DNA of 64,000 nucleotides from CAZOKH01 sp964580315 (GTDB taxonomy: Bacteria > Chloroflexota > Anaerolineae > Anaerolineales > Anaerolineaceae), in contig CAZOKH010000002.1 in the NCBI GenBank assembly GCA_964580315.1, forward strand, positions 65,832 through 129,831, read 5' to 3'. The notes under the pieces are model-generated. The model was not told where the DNA came from. It ran no database searches and saw only the letters and a list, made by a program, of their open reading frames with translations. Shown here in pieces: positions 41,833-49,794 of the stretch. Both the position numbers and the translations under genes were made by a program. Position 1 is the first letter of the stretch. Each line of letters starts with the position of its first letter.

Positions 41833-42075
41833 TTATTTAAAAATATCACTACTTTGATCTTCGGATAGCTTTGACAGGGGAACCGCAAAAACATTCTCTG
41901 CCAGAGGATAAGCTTTTAAACCCGGGTAAAACACCCATAATTTTGACAATTCCAAGTCTTGCAGCGCCGTGCGCATGGACAGTGTTAGACGAGGGGCGTC
42001 CACGCGTTTACATTTCACCCCAATGTGCTGATTGTTCATACCATGAAATTCCACCACCAGGTGGTGGAATTTCAT
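41833..42075 (-). pseudogene. C-terminal remnant of a DUF4143 ATPase
   Basis: The frame reads GVKCKRVDAPRLTLSMRTAL, then QDLELSKLWVFYPGLKAYPL and VFAVPLSKL. This matches the extreme C-terminus of AAA ATPases with a DUF4143 domain, where the usual pattern is [IV]-K-R-x-D-A-P-[RK]-L-T-x-S-M-R-x-A-L-x-D-L and [VL]-x-[VI]-Y-P-G-x-x-x-Y-x-L. All upstream domains are missing. The apparent start (MKFHHLVVEF) is encoded by one arm of a perfect palindrome, so it is not a natural N-terminus. An intact relative is encoded at 45189-46340. Confidence 0.65.
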
Positions 42076-42080
42076 GGTAT
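42038..42080. repeat. 43-bp perfect palindrome (21-bp arms, 1-base centre)
   Basis: The left arm (42038-42058, starting ATACCATGAAATTCC) is exactly inverted in the right arm (42060-42080, ending GGAATTTCATGGTAT) around a single A at 42059. Such a long uninterrupted inverted repeat is rare in bacterial DNA. It sits at the break point of the DUF4143 remnant. Confidence 0.85.
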
Positions 42081-42183
42081 TAGACCCAGACTACTATGCC
42101 GCATGCTGATAAGTTTTGGGGCGGCGCAAAGGTGATTTTTAGAGTTAACGACATGCCGCCCCTGCACACCATGCACGCAATTC

Positions 42184-42606
42184 TTATTGGACCCGCCGGG
42201 CAACCGGGTGATCAGGGTTGAGCTGCAGCAAATCCCACAGGTTGCCGTACAGGTCTTCGAACACTGCCACCATGCCGTAATCGGCTTGCTTGGGTTCGCG
42301 CACAAACTGGATGCCTTTGGCCTGCATGGCGTGGTAGTCGCGCCAGAAGTCGTCGGTGTTGAGGAACAGGAAAACCCGGCCGCCGGTCTGGTTGCCGATG
42401 AAGGGTTCCTGCTCGGGTTTGGACGCCCTGGCCAGCAGCAGGGTGACGCCTTTCGAATTGGGCGGCGACACCACCACCCAGCGCTTGTCCTGTTCGGGTT
42501 GGTAGGTGTCTTCAATCAGCTCGAAGTTCAGTTTATTCAGGTAAAAATCGAGCGCTTCGTCATAGTCGCGCACCACCAGTGCAATGTGGACGATGGATTG
42601 TTGCAT
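42184..42606 (-). CDS. VOC/glyoxalase superfamily protein
   Basis: The 140-residue protein begins MQQSIVHIALVVRDYDEALD, with FYLNKLNFELIEDTYQPEQD next. The second half has GGRVFLFLNTDDFWRDYHAM and FEDLYGNLWDLLQLNPDHPV. His7 (VHIALVV) and the late Glu/Asp region (VFEDLYGNLWDLLQ) occupy the metal-ligand positions of the fold. Members include glyoxalase I-like, bleomycin-resistance and dioxygenase proteins; the substrate is unknown. It is a single gene, similar in style to the many stand-alone detoxification-type genes around it. Confidence 0.85.
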   Translation of the reverse strand: MQQSIVHIALVVRDYDEALDFYLNKLNFELIEDTYQPEQDKRWVVVSPPNSKGVTLLLARASKPEQEPFIGNQTGGRVFLFLNTDDFWRDYHAMQAKGIQFVREPKQADYGMVAVFEDLYGNLWDLLQLNPDHPVARRVQ

Positions 42607-42691
42607 GAGGATTTCCTTAACATGATGAGAGTAGGGGTTGTACAGGGCTTTCAGTAAAAAGTATAAATAACTCTTTTTTCGTACGGCCGGA

Positions 42692-43378
42692 TTATTTTTT
42701 CAGGCTTTCCATCAGCCGAATGGACCAACTTTGGAATAAAGCTTTAATTTCACCAGGGCTCCAATCGATCAGCATTTTAACCGGCCAACGGTCGGATTCA
42801 TCTGGAAAATCCAGGCAGCGATTCAAGGCAATGGCAAACCAATAGAGATCAAAACCGGGGTCTTTTTGCGCTGCCAGTTCCAGCAGGGTTTCTGGCGATT
42901 GAGATTGCAAAATAAAATAAAGATCAACGGCATCACGCGGTTCAGCCCTGCCAAAATATGCCAGCAGCTTATCCACACACAAATCGGTGAAATGATTAAC
43001 CCGGATGCCCGGTTCACACAGAATCGGAGGATACAGGCGGAAAGGTGAATCCAATGCAAGATCAACTTTTAGCGTTTCATGATTTTGGACCACTTGAAAT
43101 TCAACGTATGTGGCAAAACGCCGCACAACCTGGATGGAAAGACCATGTGAACGGGCAAGAGTCTCCAGTTGGTAGGATACAGGCTGCACCAACCCGTCGA
43201 TTCCTGTAAAGAAATCCAGGTCGAAAGACAGGCGGTGCCCAAGATAGAACTCAGCCAGTGCAGTACCGCCGGTCAGATAGAACTGTTCATTATCTGGAAG
43301 CTCTGCAAAAACCTGTAAAAATGATTTTTGCAGCGAGGTGAGCAAACCGTGGGGTTGGGGAGAGATGGAGTTAGCCAT
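42692..43378 (-). CDS. Nucleotidyltransferase, AbiEii/toxin type
   Basis: The 228-residue protein begins MANSISPQPHGLLTSLQKSF and has LPDNEQFYLTGGTALAEFYL, then GHRLSFDLDFFTG. TGGTAL with H-R-x-S-x-D-L-D-F-F is the nucleotidyltransferase signature of AbiEii-like toxins, with the two catalytic Asp residues in DLDF. AYFGRAEPRDAVDLYFILQS is the usual downstream motif. AbiEii toxins add nucleotides to tRNA acceptor ends. The gene overlaps the small upstream gene by 8 bases, a toxin-antitoxin-like layout. Whether it acts as a toxin is inferred. Confidence 0.85.
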   Translation of the reverse strand: MANSISPQPHGLLTSLQKSFLQVFAELPDNEQFYLTGGTALAEFYLGHRLSFDLDFFTGIDGLVQPVSYQLETLARSHGLSIQVVRRFATYVEFQVVQNHETLKVDLALDSPFRLYPPILCEPGIRVNHFTDLCVDKLLAYFGRAEPRDAVDLYFILQSQSPETLLELAAQKDPGFDLYWFAIALNRCLDFPDESDRWPVKMLIDWSPGEIKALFQSWSIRLMESLKK

Positions 43379-43601
43379 TGCGAACATTCAAGAAAGTGCG
43401 CCACAGCCGCTCAATATCGGCGGGTAGCTGAAGATGATCGATCTGCTCGGCTACCTCATCCAGGTCCAGGCAGCGAATATCTTCAGCCGTTCCGTGTGTC
43501 AGAATTTGCTGCAGCAACCAGTTCCGCTGAAACGGGTCAGCAACATCCACTTCATCCGTGCTCCACACAATGTGGCGTGGAGGGTGAACAATTGTCTTCA
43601 T
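43371..43601 (-). CDS. Small partner protein of the nucleotidyltransferase (putative antitoxin)
   Basis: The 76-residue protein (MKTIVHPPRHIVWSTDEVDV, DPFQRNWLLQQILTHGTAED, IRCLDLDEVAEQIDHLQLPA) has the W-S-T-D-E-V-D-x-x-[DE]-P-x-Q-R-x-W-x-L-x-Q-x-L-x-x-G-x-x-[ED]-D pattern of short proteins regularly found directly upstream of AbiEii-like nucleotidyltransferase genes. Its last codons overlap the start of that gene. It is predicted soluble and helical. An antitoxin role follows from context only. Confidence 0.7.
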   Translation of the reverse strand: MKTIVHPPRHIVWSTDEVDVADPFQRNWLLQQILTHGTAEDIRCLDLDEVAEQIDHLQLPADIERLWRTFLNVRNG

Positions 43602-43669
43602 AAATCGATTATACAGGAAAATGGCAGTACTCGTTTTGAAGCATGGCAGAGGGTATGCTCAGTCTGTCA

Positions 43670-44089
43670 TTATTCAGGAACCACCGCCACGGCATCCATT
43701 TCAATCAGAAAATCGGGGTTTGCCAGCCCTGCCACAAACATTGTCGTGACGGCCGGCGGGTTGGGGGTGCGCCCCCAGGCGCGCTGAAAGGCTTCAAAAC
43801 CAGCCTGCAGAGATTGCCCCTGCACGATGTAGATATTCCATTTGATGACCTGTTCGGGTTCGGCGCCGCCAGCTTTCAACGCCACTTTCAGGTTGTGCAA
43901 AACCTGTTCGGTTTGCCGCCCAATGTCGCCTTTGCCCACAATGTTGCCGGAAACATCCACGGCATCCTGCCCGCCGACATAGACGGTTTTGACATTGCCG
44001 GTCACCGTAATCACATTGCTGAATGCCGGATTTTTGGATAATCCTTCGGGATTCAGGTATTGCACCTGACCATTTTTGGAAGGGGTCAT
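43670..44089 (-). CDS. Rid family protein (RidA/YjgF-like) without the catalytic arginine
   Basis: The 139-residue protein has the YjgF/Rid fold pattern: VITVTGNVKTVYVGGQDAVD, GDIGRQTEQVLHNLKVALKA, GGAEPEQVIKWNIYIVQGQS and the C-terminal NPPAVTTMFVAGLANPDFLI. In archetypal RidA the Arg of P-A-R-x-x-x-x-V acts on 2-aminoacrylate; here it is P-A-V-T-T-M-F-V. It therefore belongs to one of the Rid groups without known enamine deaminase activity. It stands alone on the minus strand, upstream of the AbiEii pair. Confidence 0.85.
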   Translation of the reverse strand: MTPSKNGQVQYLNPEGLSKNPAFSNVITVTGNVKTVYVGGQDAVDVSGNIVGKGDIGRQTEQVLHNLKVALKAGGAEPEQVIKWNIYIVQGQSLQAGFEAFQRAWGRTPNPPAVTTMFVAGLANPDFLIEMDAVAVVPE

Positions 44090-44193
44090 GGGTTCCTCCT
44101 ATGGATGATCAAAAAACAATGGAATGGAATTTAATAGTAGAATATATGTACTATATTGTCAAGTGGAAAATTACATTATGAAGTGCAATAAGA

Positions 44194-45108
44194 TTATGCC
44201 GCCCGGCGAGCCAGGATTAAGATGTGCTCGTCTGGAAAATTGACTCCTGGCGTCTCAATCTCCACCCGGTAGCGCCATTTTTCGTCGTTCATGGTCAGGG
44301 TCTGCAATTCAATGATCTCCAACCCCTGGCGGGAAAATGCTGCGCGAAACTCTTCTTGTGTGAAATATTGGTAGCTCTGCAACCGTTCAGATTCCCACAG
44401 TCCTTTTCCAAGAAAAATGGACTTGGTTATATAACGGGTAAAATCGCGCTGCGATAGTTCAACACATAACGGGGCTTTGGTCTCCTGATAGGCAATCTGA
44501 AAAGGGTGATACTGCTCCACAAAGGTCTGAAATTCCAGACGCATCGGGTAATCTCGGAAGCGTATGCGCAGAGTTTGCTGCGGATCTCCAGGAGGTTCCA
44601 ATCCATCAAACAAAATCAGCCATCCACCAGGTTCCAGGCAGCCAACCGCAGCGGCAAGCGCCTGCTCGACGCGCTGTTTGGCAATGGGAACATCAATCTC
44701 GCCCAGCTCGGGGGAATAACAATCCGAAAATACTTCATGCAAAGCATTGACCAGCAGCACCACATCGAATTTTCCCAGCCCGGCCAATAGACCCGCATCG
44801 GTGAAATCGCCTTCCACACAACCCAAACCCGGGTAATCACGCCGGCAGCGCGTCAGTGATTGTGCGTTGTTATCCACGCCGACCGAGGTTTGCAGGTTGC
44901 ATTCCTGGTAGTGGGCATCCAACAGGCTGCCGATGACCTGCCCTTCGCCGCAACCTAATTCAAGCAAGCGCAAGCGGCGGTCGCCCTGCTGTGCCAGGCG
45001 GCGAATCAATCTGGAAGCTGCCAGGATGGCATAACGCTTGCCCAGGGTTTCCATCGACTGTAGGCGTGTTTCCCAGTAAAAATCCCAAAATTCATCGGTT
45101 TCTGGCAT
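44194..45108 (-). CDS. Class I SAM-dependent methyltransferase
   Basis: The 304-residue protein starts MPETDEFWDFYWETRLQSME. Motif I is LRLLELGCGEGQVIGSLLD, then LGCVEGDFTDAGLLAGLGKF and VVLLVNALHEVFSDC, which fits motif II/III. GWLILFDGLEPPGDPQQ corresponds to motif IV/V. About 90 extra C-terminal residues form a beta-rich tail (YQYFTQEEFRAAFSRQGLEI). The substrate is unknown. I use the ATG at 45108; an upstream open stretch to 45219 shows no conserved sequence. Confidence 0.82.
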   Translation of the reverse strand: MPETDEFWDFYWETRLQSMETLGKRYAILAASRLIRRLAQQGDRRLRLLELGCGEGQVIGSLLDAHYQECNLQTSVGVDNNAQSLTRCRRDYPGLGCVEGDFTDAGLLAGLGKFDVVLLVNALHEVFSDCYSPELGEIDVPIAKQRVEQALAAAVGCLEPGGWLILFDGLEPPGDPQQTLRIRFRDYPMRLEFQTFVEQYHPFQIAYQETKAPLCVELSQRDFTRYITKSIFLGKGLWESERLQSYQYFTQEEFRAAFSRQGLEIIELQTLTMNDEKWRYRVEIETPGVNFPDEHILILARRAA

Positions 45109-45188
45109 GATCGTATTTATTCGTTCATTATAGATGCACTGTGAATCGGTGCGGTTTGCGGCGGGCAGTCCATCAGCAAAAACAATGG

Positions 45189-46340
45189 TTAACCTGGAAT
45201 CTGGTGCAACTCTCGCCAACTGATGAGGGCGCCGGCGCTGGTTTGCATCGATTGATCTCCGCCGTACACAACATAACCCTGTTTCTCTGACAGGTTTGTA
45301 AGAGATTGCCAGTATTTAAGATTTTCAAAGTAGCTGGTGGACACTGTTTTGCCAGATTTAATCTCAACCGGCGTGATCGAGTTGCCATTTTCCAACAAAC
45401 AATCCATTTCTTTGCCGTGGTTGTCCTGCCAGAAATAGGGTTGGCGATTCTTTCCCTGGTTAAAATTGCGTTTGATAAATTCATTGATGATTAAGTTTTC
45501 AAAGAGAGCGCCTTTCAGGTAATGCAAATTGACTTGATTCTCATCACGAATGCCCAGCAGCGAACAGGCAACACCTGTATCATAAAAATAGAGCTTGGGT
45601 GATTTGACCAACCGCTTATTAAAATTGTGATGGTAGGGTTGAAAACGGTAAAGGATATAGGAACTTTCCAGAATGGATAACCAGGCTCTGGCGGTGTTCG
45701 GGCTGATACCAGCATCATTTGCCAGGCTGGTGCTGTTGAGCAATTGCCCAATACGACCGGCGCACAGCCGGATGAACTGGATAAAGGCATTCAGGTCACC
45801 AATGTTTTTCATCAAGCGCACATCCTTTTCGACATAAGTCTGGATGTAAGCCGGATAAAAATCGGTGGGGGCGATATCGCGGTCGTATATACGAGGATAG
45901 TGACCTTTGAAAATCAGATGTTCGTAAGATTCCATCTTTGGCGGAAGTTCAGAAAACGAGAAGGGGAGCAAATGCAAAATTGCGGTTCGCCCCGCCAGAG
46001 TCTGGCTGATTTTTTCCATCAACAGGAAATTCGATGAGCCGGTCAGAATGAATTGAACCTGCCGGTTCGCATCTACAATTGTTTGAATGTAGGAAAACAA
46101 TTCGGGCGTGTTTTGAATTTCATCCAGAACTGCGCCGGTGGGATAATTGGAGAGAAACCCGCGCGGGTCGGTCAATGCCACCTGGCGGATATCCGGATCC
46201 TCGAGGGAGACATAGGGCAGCGTTGAAAAAACGGCTTTAACCAGGGTGGTCTTGCCAGACTGACGCGGACCGGTGAGAGTAATCACCTGGAATTTCTGCG
46301 CCAGAGCGAGCATTTTTGTTGACAGGTTTCTTTCGATCAT
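45189..46340 (-). CDS. AAA ATPase with C-terminal DUF4143 domain
   Basis: The 383-residue protein begins MIERNLSTKMLALAQKFQVI. Walker A is TGPRQSGKTTLVKAVF, Walker B GAVLDEIQNTPELFSYI and sensor 1 FILTGSSNFLLMEKI, followed by SLAGRTAILHLLPFSFSEL-type text (here QTLAGRTAILHLLPFSFSEL). The DUF4143 part holds FIQFIRLCAGRIGQLLNSTS, ISPNTARAWLSILESSYILY, KLYFYDTGVACSLLGI and the nuclease-like EMDCLLENG with VEIKSGKT. These stand-alone ATPases are widespread, multicopy and of unknown role. A perfect 16-bp palindrome lies 59 bases upstream. I start at Met 46340. Confidence 0.88.
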   Translation of the reverse strand: MIERNLSTKMLALAQKFQVITLTGPRQSGKTTLVKAVFSTLPYVSLEDPDIRQVALTDPRGFLSNYPTGAVLDEIQNTPELFSYIQTIVDANRQVQFILTGSSNFLLMEKISQTLAGRTAILHLLPFSFSELPPKMESYEHLIFKGHYPRIYDRDIAPTDFYPAYIQTYVEKDVRLMKNIGDLNAFIQFIRLCAGRIGQLLNSTSLANDAGISPNTARAWLSILESSYILYRFQPYHHNFNKRLVKSPKLYFYDTGVACSLLGIRDENQVNLHYLKGALFENLIINEFIKRNFNQGKNRQPYFWQDNHGKEMDCLLENGNSITPVEIKSGKTVSTSYFENLKYWQSLTNLSEKQGYVVYGGDQSMQTSAGALISWRELHQIPG

Positions 46341-46398
46341 GGCAGCACACTCCAATTGCCGGGGCATGACAGACAGGCAATTCGATCATAGCACTAAA

Positions 46399-46433
46399 TG
46401 TACAAATCTGCAATCTTATTGCAGATTTGTACA
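46399..46433. repeat. 35-bp perfect palindrome (16-bp arms, 3-base loop) upstream of the DUF4143 ATPase
   Basis: TGTACAAATCTGCAAT (46399-46414) is exactly inverted at 46418-46433 around CTT. It lies 59 bases before the ATPase start codon and has no adjoining T-run, so it is more likely a binding or mobility site than a terminator. Confidence 0.85.
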
Positions 46434-46499
46434 GATAATTCCGGACTGCTGCCCCTCACCACCATCCAGCGGGCGTCGCCAGGAAAATTCCATCCCCGC

Positions 46500-46892
46500 C
46501 TAACACGTGCCGTGCGCCAGCAAAGCCACCTTTTTCCCCTGGTGGAACAATTTGTTATACAGTTCACAGGCCTGCGGGGTGCGTACCACCTTCACTTTTT
46601 TGATGCCCTTCGAGAGGATTTTCTCTTTCACTTCATCAGGGCATTCCAGCGCTCCGTTCACGCCAATGCCGATGATCAAGATTTCGATTCCCCGCTCATA
46701 AACCCCGGTGATCATGGCTTTGGTGAGGGTGTGTCCTTTTCGCTCAGCCCACTCGGTCACGTCCCGGCCGATAAGCCGGATATCTTTGCCAACGCCGCTT
46801 TGCCCCTCCTCGGTGGAAGAATGCTCTTTGCCGCAAATGAAAAACTTGCCCCACGAAAAATGCTCGATGGGGCCAGCGGGGTCGTCAAACAT
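46500..46892 (-). CDS. Mth938-like domain protein
   Basis: The 130-residue protein fits the Mth938/NDUFAF3 fold group: IEHFSWGKFFICGKEHSSTE, GKDIRLIGRDVTEWAERKGH, ILIIGIGVNGALECPDEVKE and VKVVRTPQACELYNKLFHQG, followed by KKVALLAHGTC. The I-I-G-x-G-x-x-G-x-L segment and the T-x-x-A-C-x-x-Y-N motif are typical. The function of bacterial members is not established. It overlaps the upstream gene by 8 bases, so the two are cotranscribed. Confidence 0.82.
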   Translation of the reverse strand: MFDDPAGPIEHFSWGKFFICGKEHSSTEEGQSGVGKDIRLIGRDVTEWAERKGHTLTKAMITGVYERGIEILIIGIGVNGALECPDEVKEKILSKGIKKVKVVRTPQACELYNKLFHQGKKVALLAHGTC

Positions 46893-47382
46893 TTGTCCTC
46901 AAAAAACTTTCCACGTCCTCGGTAAACTTCAGGGTACCGCTTTCAATCTGGCTGGTCAACACGTCCAGGTCGCTAAAATCTGGATTCTCAACCAGCACGT
47001 GCTCCAGGACGGCATCATATCCCTGGATGGTGGGCACCAGGTGGTACTGATTCCAGCCGCTTTCCTTAATCAGCTTCCAGGTTTTGGCTTGAATCTGTTT
47101 GTTGTATCCGCCCAGCCACACCTCGAAGCGCAGCGGCTGATGAATGAACACGACGGCGATTTTCAACTGGCGCTCTTTCAAAGGCTTTGGCATGCAGGAG
47201 AAATAAGTCATGTCCATGTAGCCGGTATAGAGGCTGCCGGATACGAAGAAATCGGGGTGTTCGCTTTGAATGTGTGTTTTCAAAGCCATCACATATTCCA
47301 TCAATCCCCGGTAGGCTTTGGGGATCGCGCCTTTTTCCATCTGTTGTTTATATTCGTCTATGTATTGGTGGAATGGTTCCAT
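46885..47382 (-). CDS. DUF7000-like hypothetical protein
   Basis: The 165-residue protein begins MEPFHQYIDEYKQQMEKGAI, with PKAYRGLMEYVMALKTHIQS next. FFVSGSLYTGYMDMTYFSCM, LKIAVVFIHQPLRFEVWLGG and NKQIQAKTWKLIKESGWNQY follow. I recall this pattern (Q-Y-x-x-Q-[LM]-x-K-G-x-I-x-x-A-Y-x-x-[LI]-M-x-Y) from a small family without assigned function, listed as DUF7000, and make the link with moderate confidence. It is soluble. It is translationally coupled to the Mth938-like gene. Confidence 0.65.
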   Translation of the reverse strand: MEPFHQYIDEYKQQMEKGAIPKAYRGLMEYVMALKTHIQSEHPDFFVSGSLYTGYMDMTYFSCMPKPLKERQLKIAVVFIHQPLRFEVWLGGYNKQIQAKTWKLIKESGWNQYHLVPTIQGYDAVLEHVLVENPDFSDLDVLTSQIESGTLKFTEDVESFLRTNV

Positions 47383-47679
47383 GATGAATCCTCCAATTGA
47401 AATTTGTTGGCACAGGCAGGCAGTTCACCTGCCAACCCGCCGCCCCGGTGAACCACAAAACTAGCCGATCGTTCCCCGTTAAAGAAGTCCATAGCCTTTG
47501 TTTTTATAGGCAATTTTTTCTGCTCAACCTCAACGCTCACTTCACCAGTACTGTAGGCTGCGCTGCCTGCAATGGAGCTTTGCACACAGTTCCCACTCAT
47601 ACATACATTTTATATGCGCTGCCCCCCTTTGTGCAACAAACATCTGCTTGTCATCCACTGCAGCAGCCATAGAACACAA

Positions 47680-47708
47680 TTGACAAATACGACTAAAATG
47701 GTCATAAT
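47680..47708 (+). promoter_or_regulatory. Sigma70-type promoter of the FAD oxidoreductase gene
   Basis: TTGACA (47680-47685), 17 bases, CATAAT (47703-47708). The leader to the ATG at 47786 is about 70 bases. The rest of the 47383-47679 gap has no supported feature. Confidence 0.65.
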
Positions 47709-47785
47709 AATAGTAAGGGGATAGGCTAATAACATTGATCCAATCATCCTGGCACAGGTTTGTTCTTGATGTGAAAGGAAGAAAA

Positions 47786-48832
47786 ATGAAACCCAAAATT
47801 GTTGTTTTAGGCGCAGGGTTTGGAGGGCTTGAACTCAGCACAATCCTATCTGAAACGTTTGGTGATCGTCTCGACATAACCCTGATCGACAAAAGCACCT
47901 TCTTCTATTTCGGTTTTTCAAAATTCGATGTGATGTTTGGCCACAAATCCACAGATGCCGTTCGGCTTTCCTACCGCAATATCGTAAAACCCGGCGTGCG
48001 CTTTTACCAGGAAGAAATCACCGCCATTGACCCGCTTACCCGCCACGTCATCACAAATAAAGGGGCGTATGACGCCGATATCCTGGTCATTGCGCTGGGC
48101 GCTGATTACGACCTGGAGGCCACCCCCGGACTTATCGAAGGCGGCTACGAATTTTATTCCTTCCCCGGGGCTGAACGCCTGCGCACCGTACTGCCCACTT
48201 TTTCAAAAGGGCATGCCCTCATAGGCGTAACTTCAATTCCCTTCAAGAACCCGCCAGCGCCCAGTGAAGCTGCCCTGCTGCTGCATGAATATCTGACAGA
48301 ACGCGGTGTTCGCGATCAATGCAAAATCAGCCTGGTTGTTCCTTTTGACGTCCCCATTCCTTCTTCACCCTCAAACTCCGATGCGCTGCTGGCTGCTTTT
48401 GCGGGGCGAAATATCTCCTTTATTCCCAACCGGTTTGTACGCGCCCTTGATCCGTCCCGCCATGTGGCCGTCCTGGATAATGAGAGGGAAATGCCCTACG
48501 ACCTGTTTCTGGGTGTTCCAAAGCATAAAGCCCCGGCTGTGGTTGCGGCCAGCGGTATGACCAGCGACGGCTGGATTTCGGTTAACCCGATTAATCTCAA
48601 GACCATTTACCCCAATGTTTACGCCATTGGTGACGTTACAGACGCAGGAGTGCCCAAAACAGGCGTGTTTGCTGAGCGAGACGCGCGCATTGTGGCCGCT
48701 TCCATTCTCGCCGAAATTCACAGCAGAGAACTGCCCCCGGCAACTGAAGGAGCGGGTTCAAGTTACAACGAGATAATGGATGAAAAACGATACCTGGAAT
48801 CGAACCGCCGCGCCCGTTGGTTCGATCAGTAA
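47786..48832 (+). CDS. FAD/NAD(P)-dependent oxidoreductase (NDH-2 / sulfide:quinone reductase-like)
   Basis: The 348-residue protein begins MKPKIVVLGAGFGGLELSTI, a GxGxxG FAD-binding motif. It has YDADILVIALGADYDLEATP (second conserved region), GHALIGVTSIPFKNPPAPSE, and YPNVYAIGDVTDAGVPKTGV, the FAD-contacting GD motif near the C-terminus. The plan is that of NDH-2 and flavocytochrome c/SQR relatives. No Cys pair of a true sulfide:quinone reductase is evident in the expected places, so a quinone or other acceptor role is open. AAGGAAG precedes the ATG. It has its own promoter and no operon partner. Confidence 0.82.
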   Translation: MKPKIVVLGAGFGGLELSTILSETFGDRLDITLIDKSTFFYFGFSKFDVMFGHKSTDAVRLSYRNIVKPGVRFYQEEITAIDPLTRHVITNKGAYDADILVIALGADYDLEATPGLIEGGYEFYSFPGAERLRTVLPTFSKGHALIGVTSIPFKNPPAPSEAALLLHEYLTERGVRDQCKISLVVPFDVPIPSSPSNSDALLAAFAGRNISFIPNRFVRALDPSRHVAVLDNEREMPYDLFLGVPKHKAPAVVAASGMTSDGWISVNPINLKTIYPNVYAIGDVTDAGVPKTGVFAERDARIVAASILAEIHSRELPPATEGAGSSYNEIMDEKRYLESNRRARWFDQ

Positions 48833-48947
48833 CGGCCTGCGGGTGAGACGAAACCGGCTTTTTTTCTTCAACGTCTGGCTGAATAGCGCGTGTGGAAAAT
48901 CGAACTGCGCCCGGGGAAAAATCAAAAGATCATGGCTCAGCGCGGTT

Positions 48948-49601
48948 TCACATGGGAAGTCGTTCAATGCAGGCGCAAACCGCCGGCACCGGCGGCGCCA
49001 CGCGGCTTAAAAATTCCACCGTTTGAATTTCCAAAATACGCCATCCTTTTTCGGGTGTGAAATGCGCCTGCAATTCTTCGGCAGTGATTTTGCGCGGAAC
49101 ATTGGGTACCGGAAATTCGATGGAAAATTCATGCATGTAATAGCGCCCATGCGGGAGCAGGGTCAGGGCAAGCTCATGAACCAGCGTGTCACATTCCTCA
49201 GGGTCGAACAGGTGAAAGAAACCAGAATCTACAACTGTGTCAAACTGCTGTTGCAACCGTGAGAGCTTGAAGGCGTCTGCCACCCTGAATTCCAGCAAAT
49301 GTGCTGTGTCCAGCGGCAGAGAGGCGGCTCTTTGCCGGGCAAGCATCACGGCGCTTTCAACAAAATCAATGCCCACCACCCGGCAACCCAACTGCGCCAA
49401 ACAGATCGAGAGATCGCCGGAACCGCAACCCAAATCAAGGGCTAGCCCTGCGGGGGGATATTGGGCAAGCAGTGCTGCCATGGCAGGTTGTGGTGCGCCA
49501 ATATCCCACGGAACATCAACCGTGTAAACCGAATTGAAAAATGCCAGCGGATCAGAGCCAAATCTATTCAAACCACACTCCTTGTCGCGTGTGTGCTGCA
49601 A
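48948..49601 (-). CDS. Class I SAM-dependent methyltransferase (TPMT/Tam-like)
   Basis: The 217-residue protein has VDVPWDIGAPQPAMAALLAQ, motif I LALDLGCGSGDLSICLAQLG, then VVGIDFVESAVMLARQRAAS and FDTVVDSGFFHLFDPEECDT. LLPHGRYYMHEFSIEFPVPN follows. The P-W-D-x-G-x-P-Q-P start and the D-S-G-F-F-H pattern recall thiopurine/tellurite-type methyltransferases, which methylate small toxic molecules. The substrate is unknown. It is a single gene, convergent with the oxidoreductase gene. Confidence 0.82.
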   Translation of the reverse strand: MQHTRDKECGLNRFGSDPLAFFNSVYTVDVPWDIGAPQPAMAALLAQYPPAGLALDLGCGSGDLSICLAQLGCRVVGIDFVESAVMLARQRAASLPLDTAHLLEFRVADAFKLSRLQQQFDTVVDSGFFHLFDPEECDTLVHELALTLLPHGRYYMHEFSIEFPVPNVPRKITAEELQAHFTPEKGWRILEIQTVEFLSRVAPPVPAVCACIERLPM

Positions 49602-49690
49602 AGCACCGGGAAATTTTTAAGCCGGCGCCCGAAAAATTTTTAATCATGTAATAATAGCTGTTGAGACACCCATAACGCGAAAGGCGTATA

Positions 49691-49714
49691 TAAGCGAAAA
49701 AAACTCGCTTTTTT
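49691..49714 (+). terminator. Small hairpin with T-run in the leader of the flavin reductase gene
   Basis: AAGCGA (49691-49696) pairs with TCGCTT (49704-49709) and runs into seven Ts. No plus-strand gene ends here, so it may act as an attenuator or simply as a boundary. Confidence 0.35.
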
Positions 49715-49794
49715 TGCCGTCATGGCATATATTTTGATTTCGAGTTTCATTGATGCGGAACAAAAGGCTCTATAAAAGCAAAGGAGATTATTCG

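Noticed and set aside
47358..47600. 80-codon minus-strand frame upstream of the DUF7000-like gene.
   Set aside because: It overlaps the start of a better gene, has no motif or clear ribosome binding site, and lies in a region better explained as non-coding leader sequence.
47786..48832. Naming this gene sulfide:quinone reductase.
   Set aside because: The conserved active-site cysteines are not visible in the expected positions; only the flavoprotein fold is supported.
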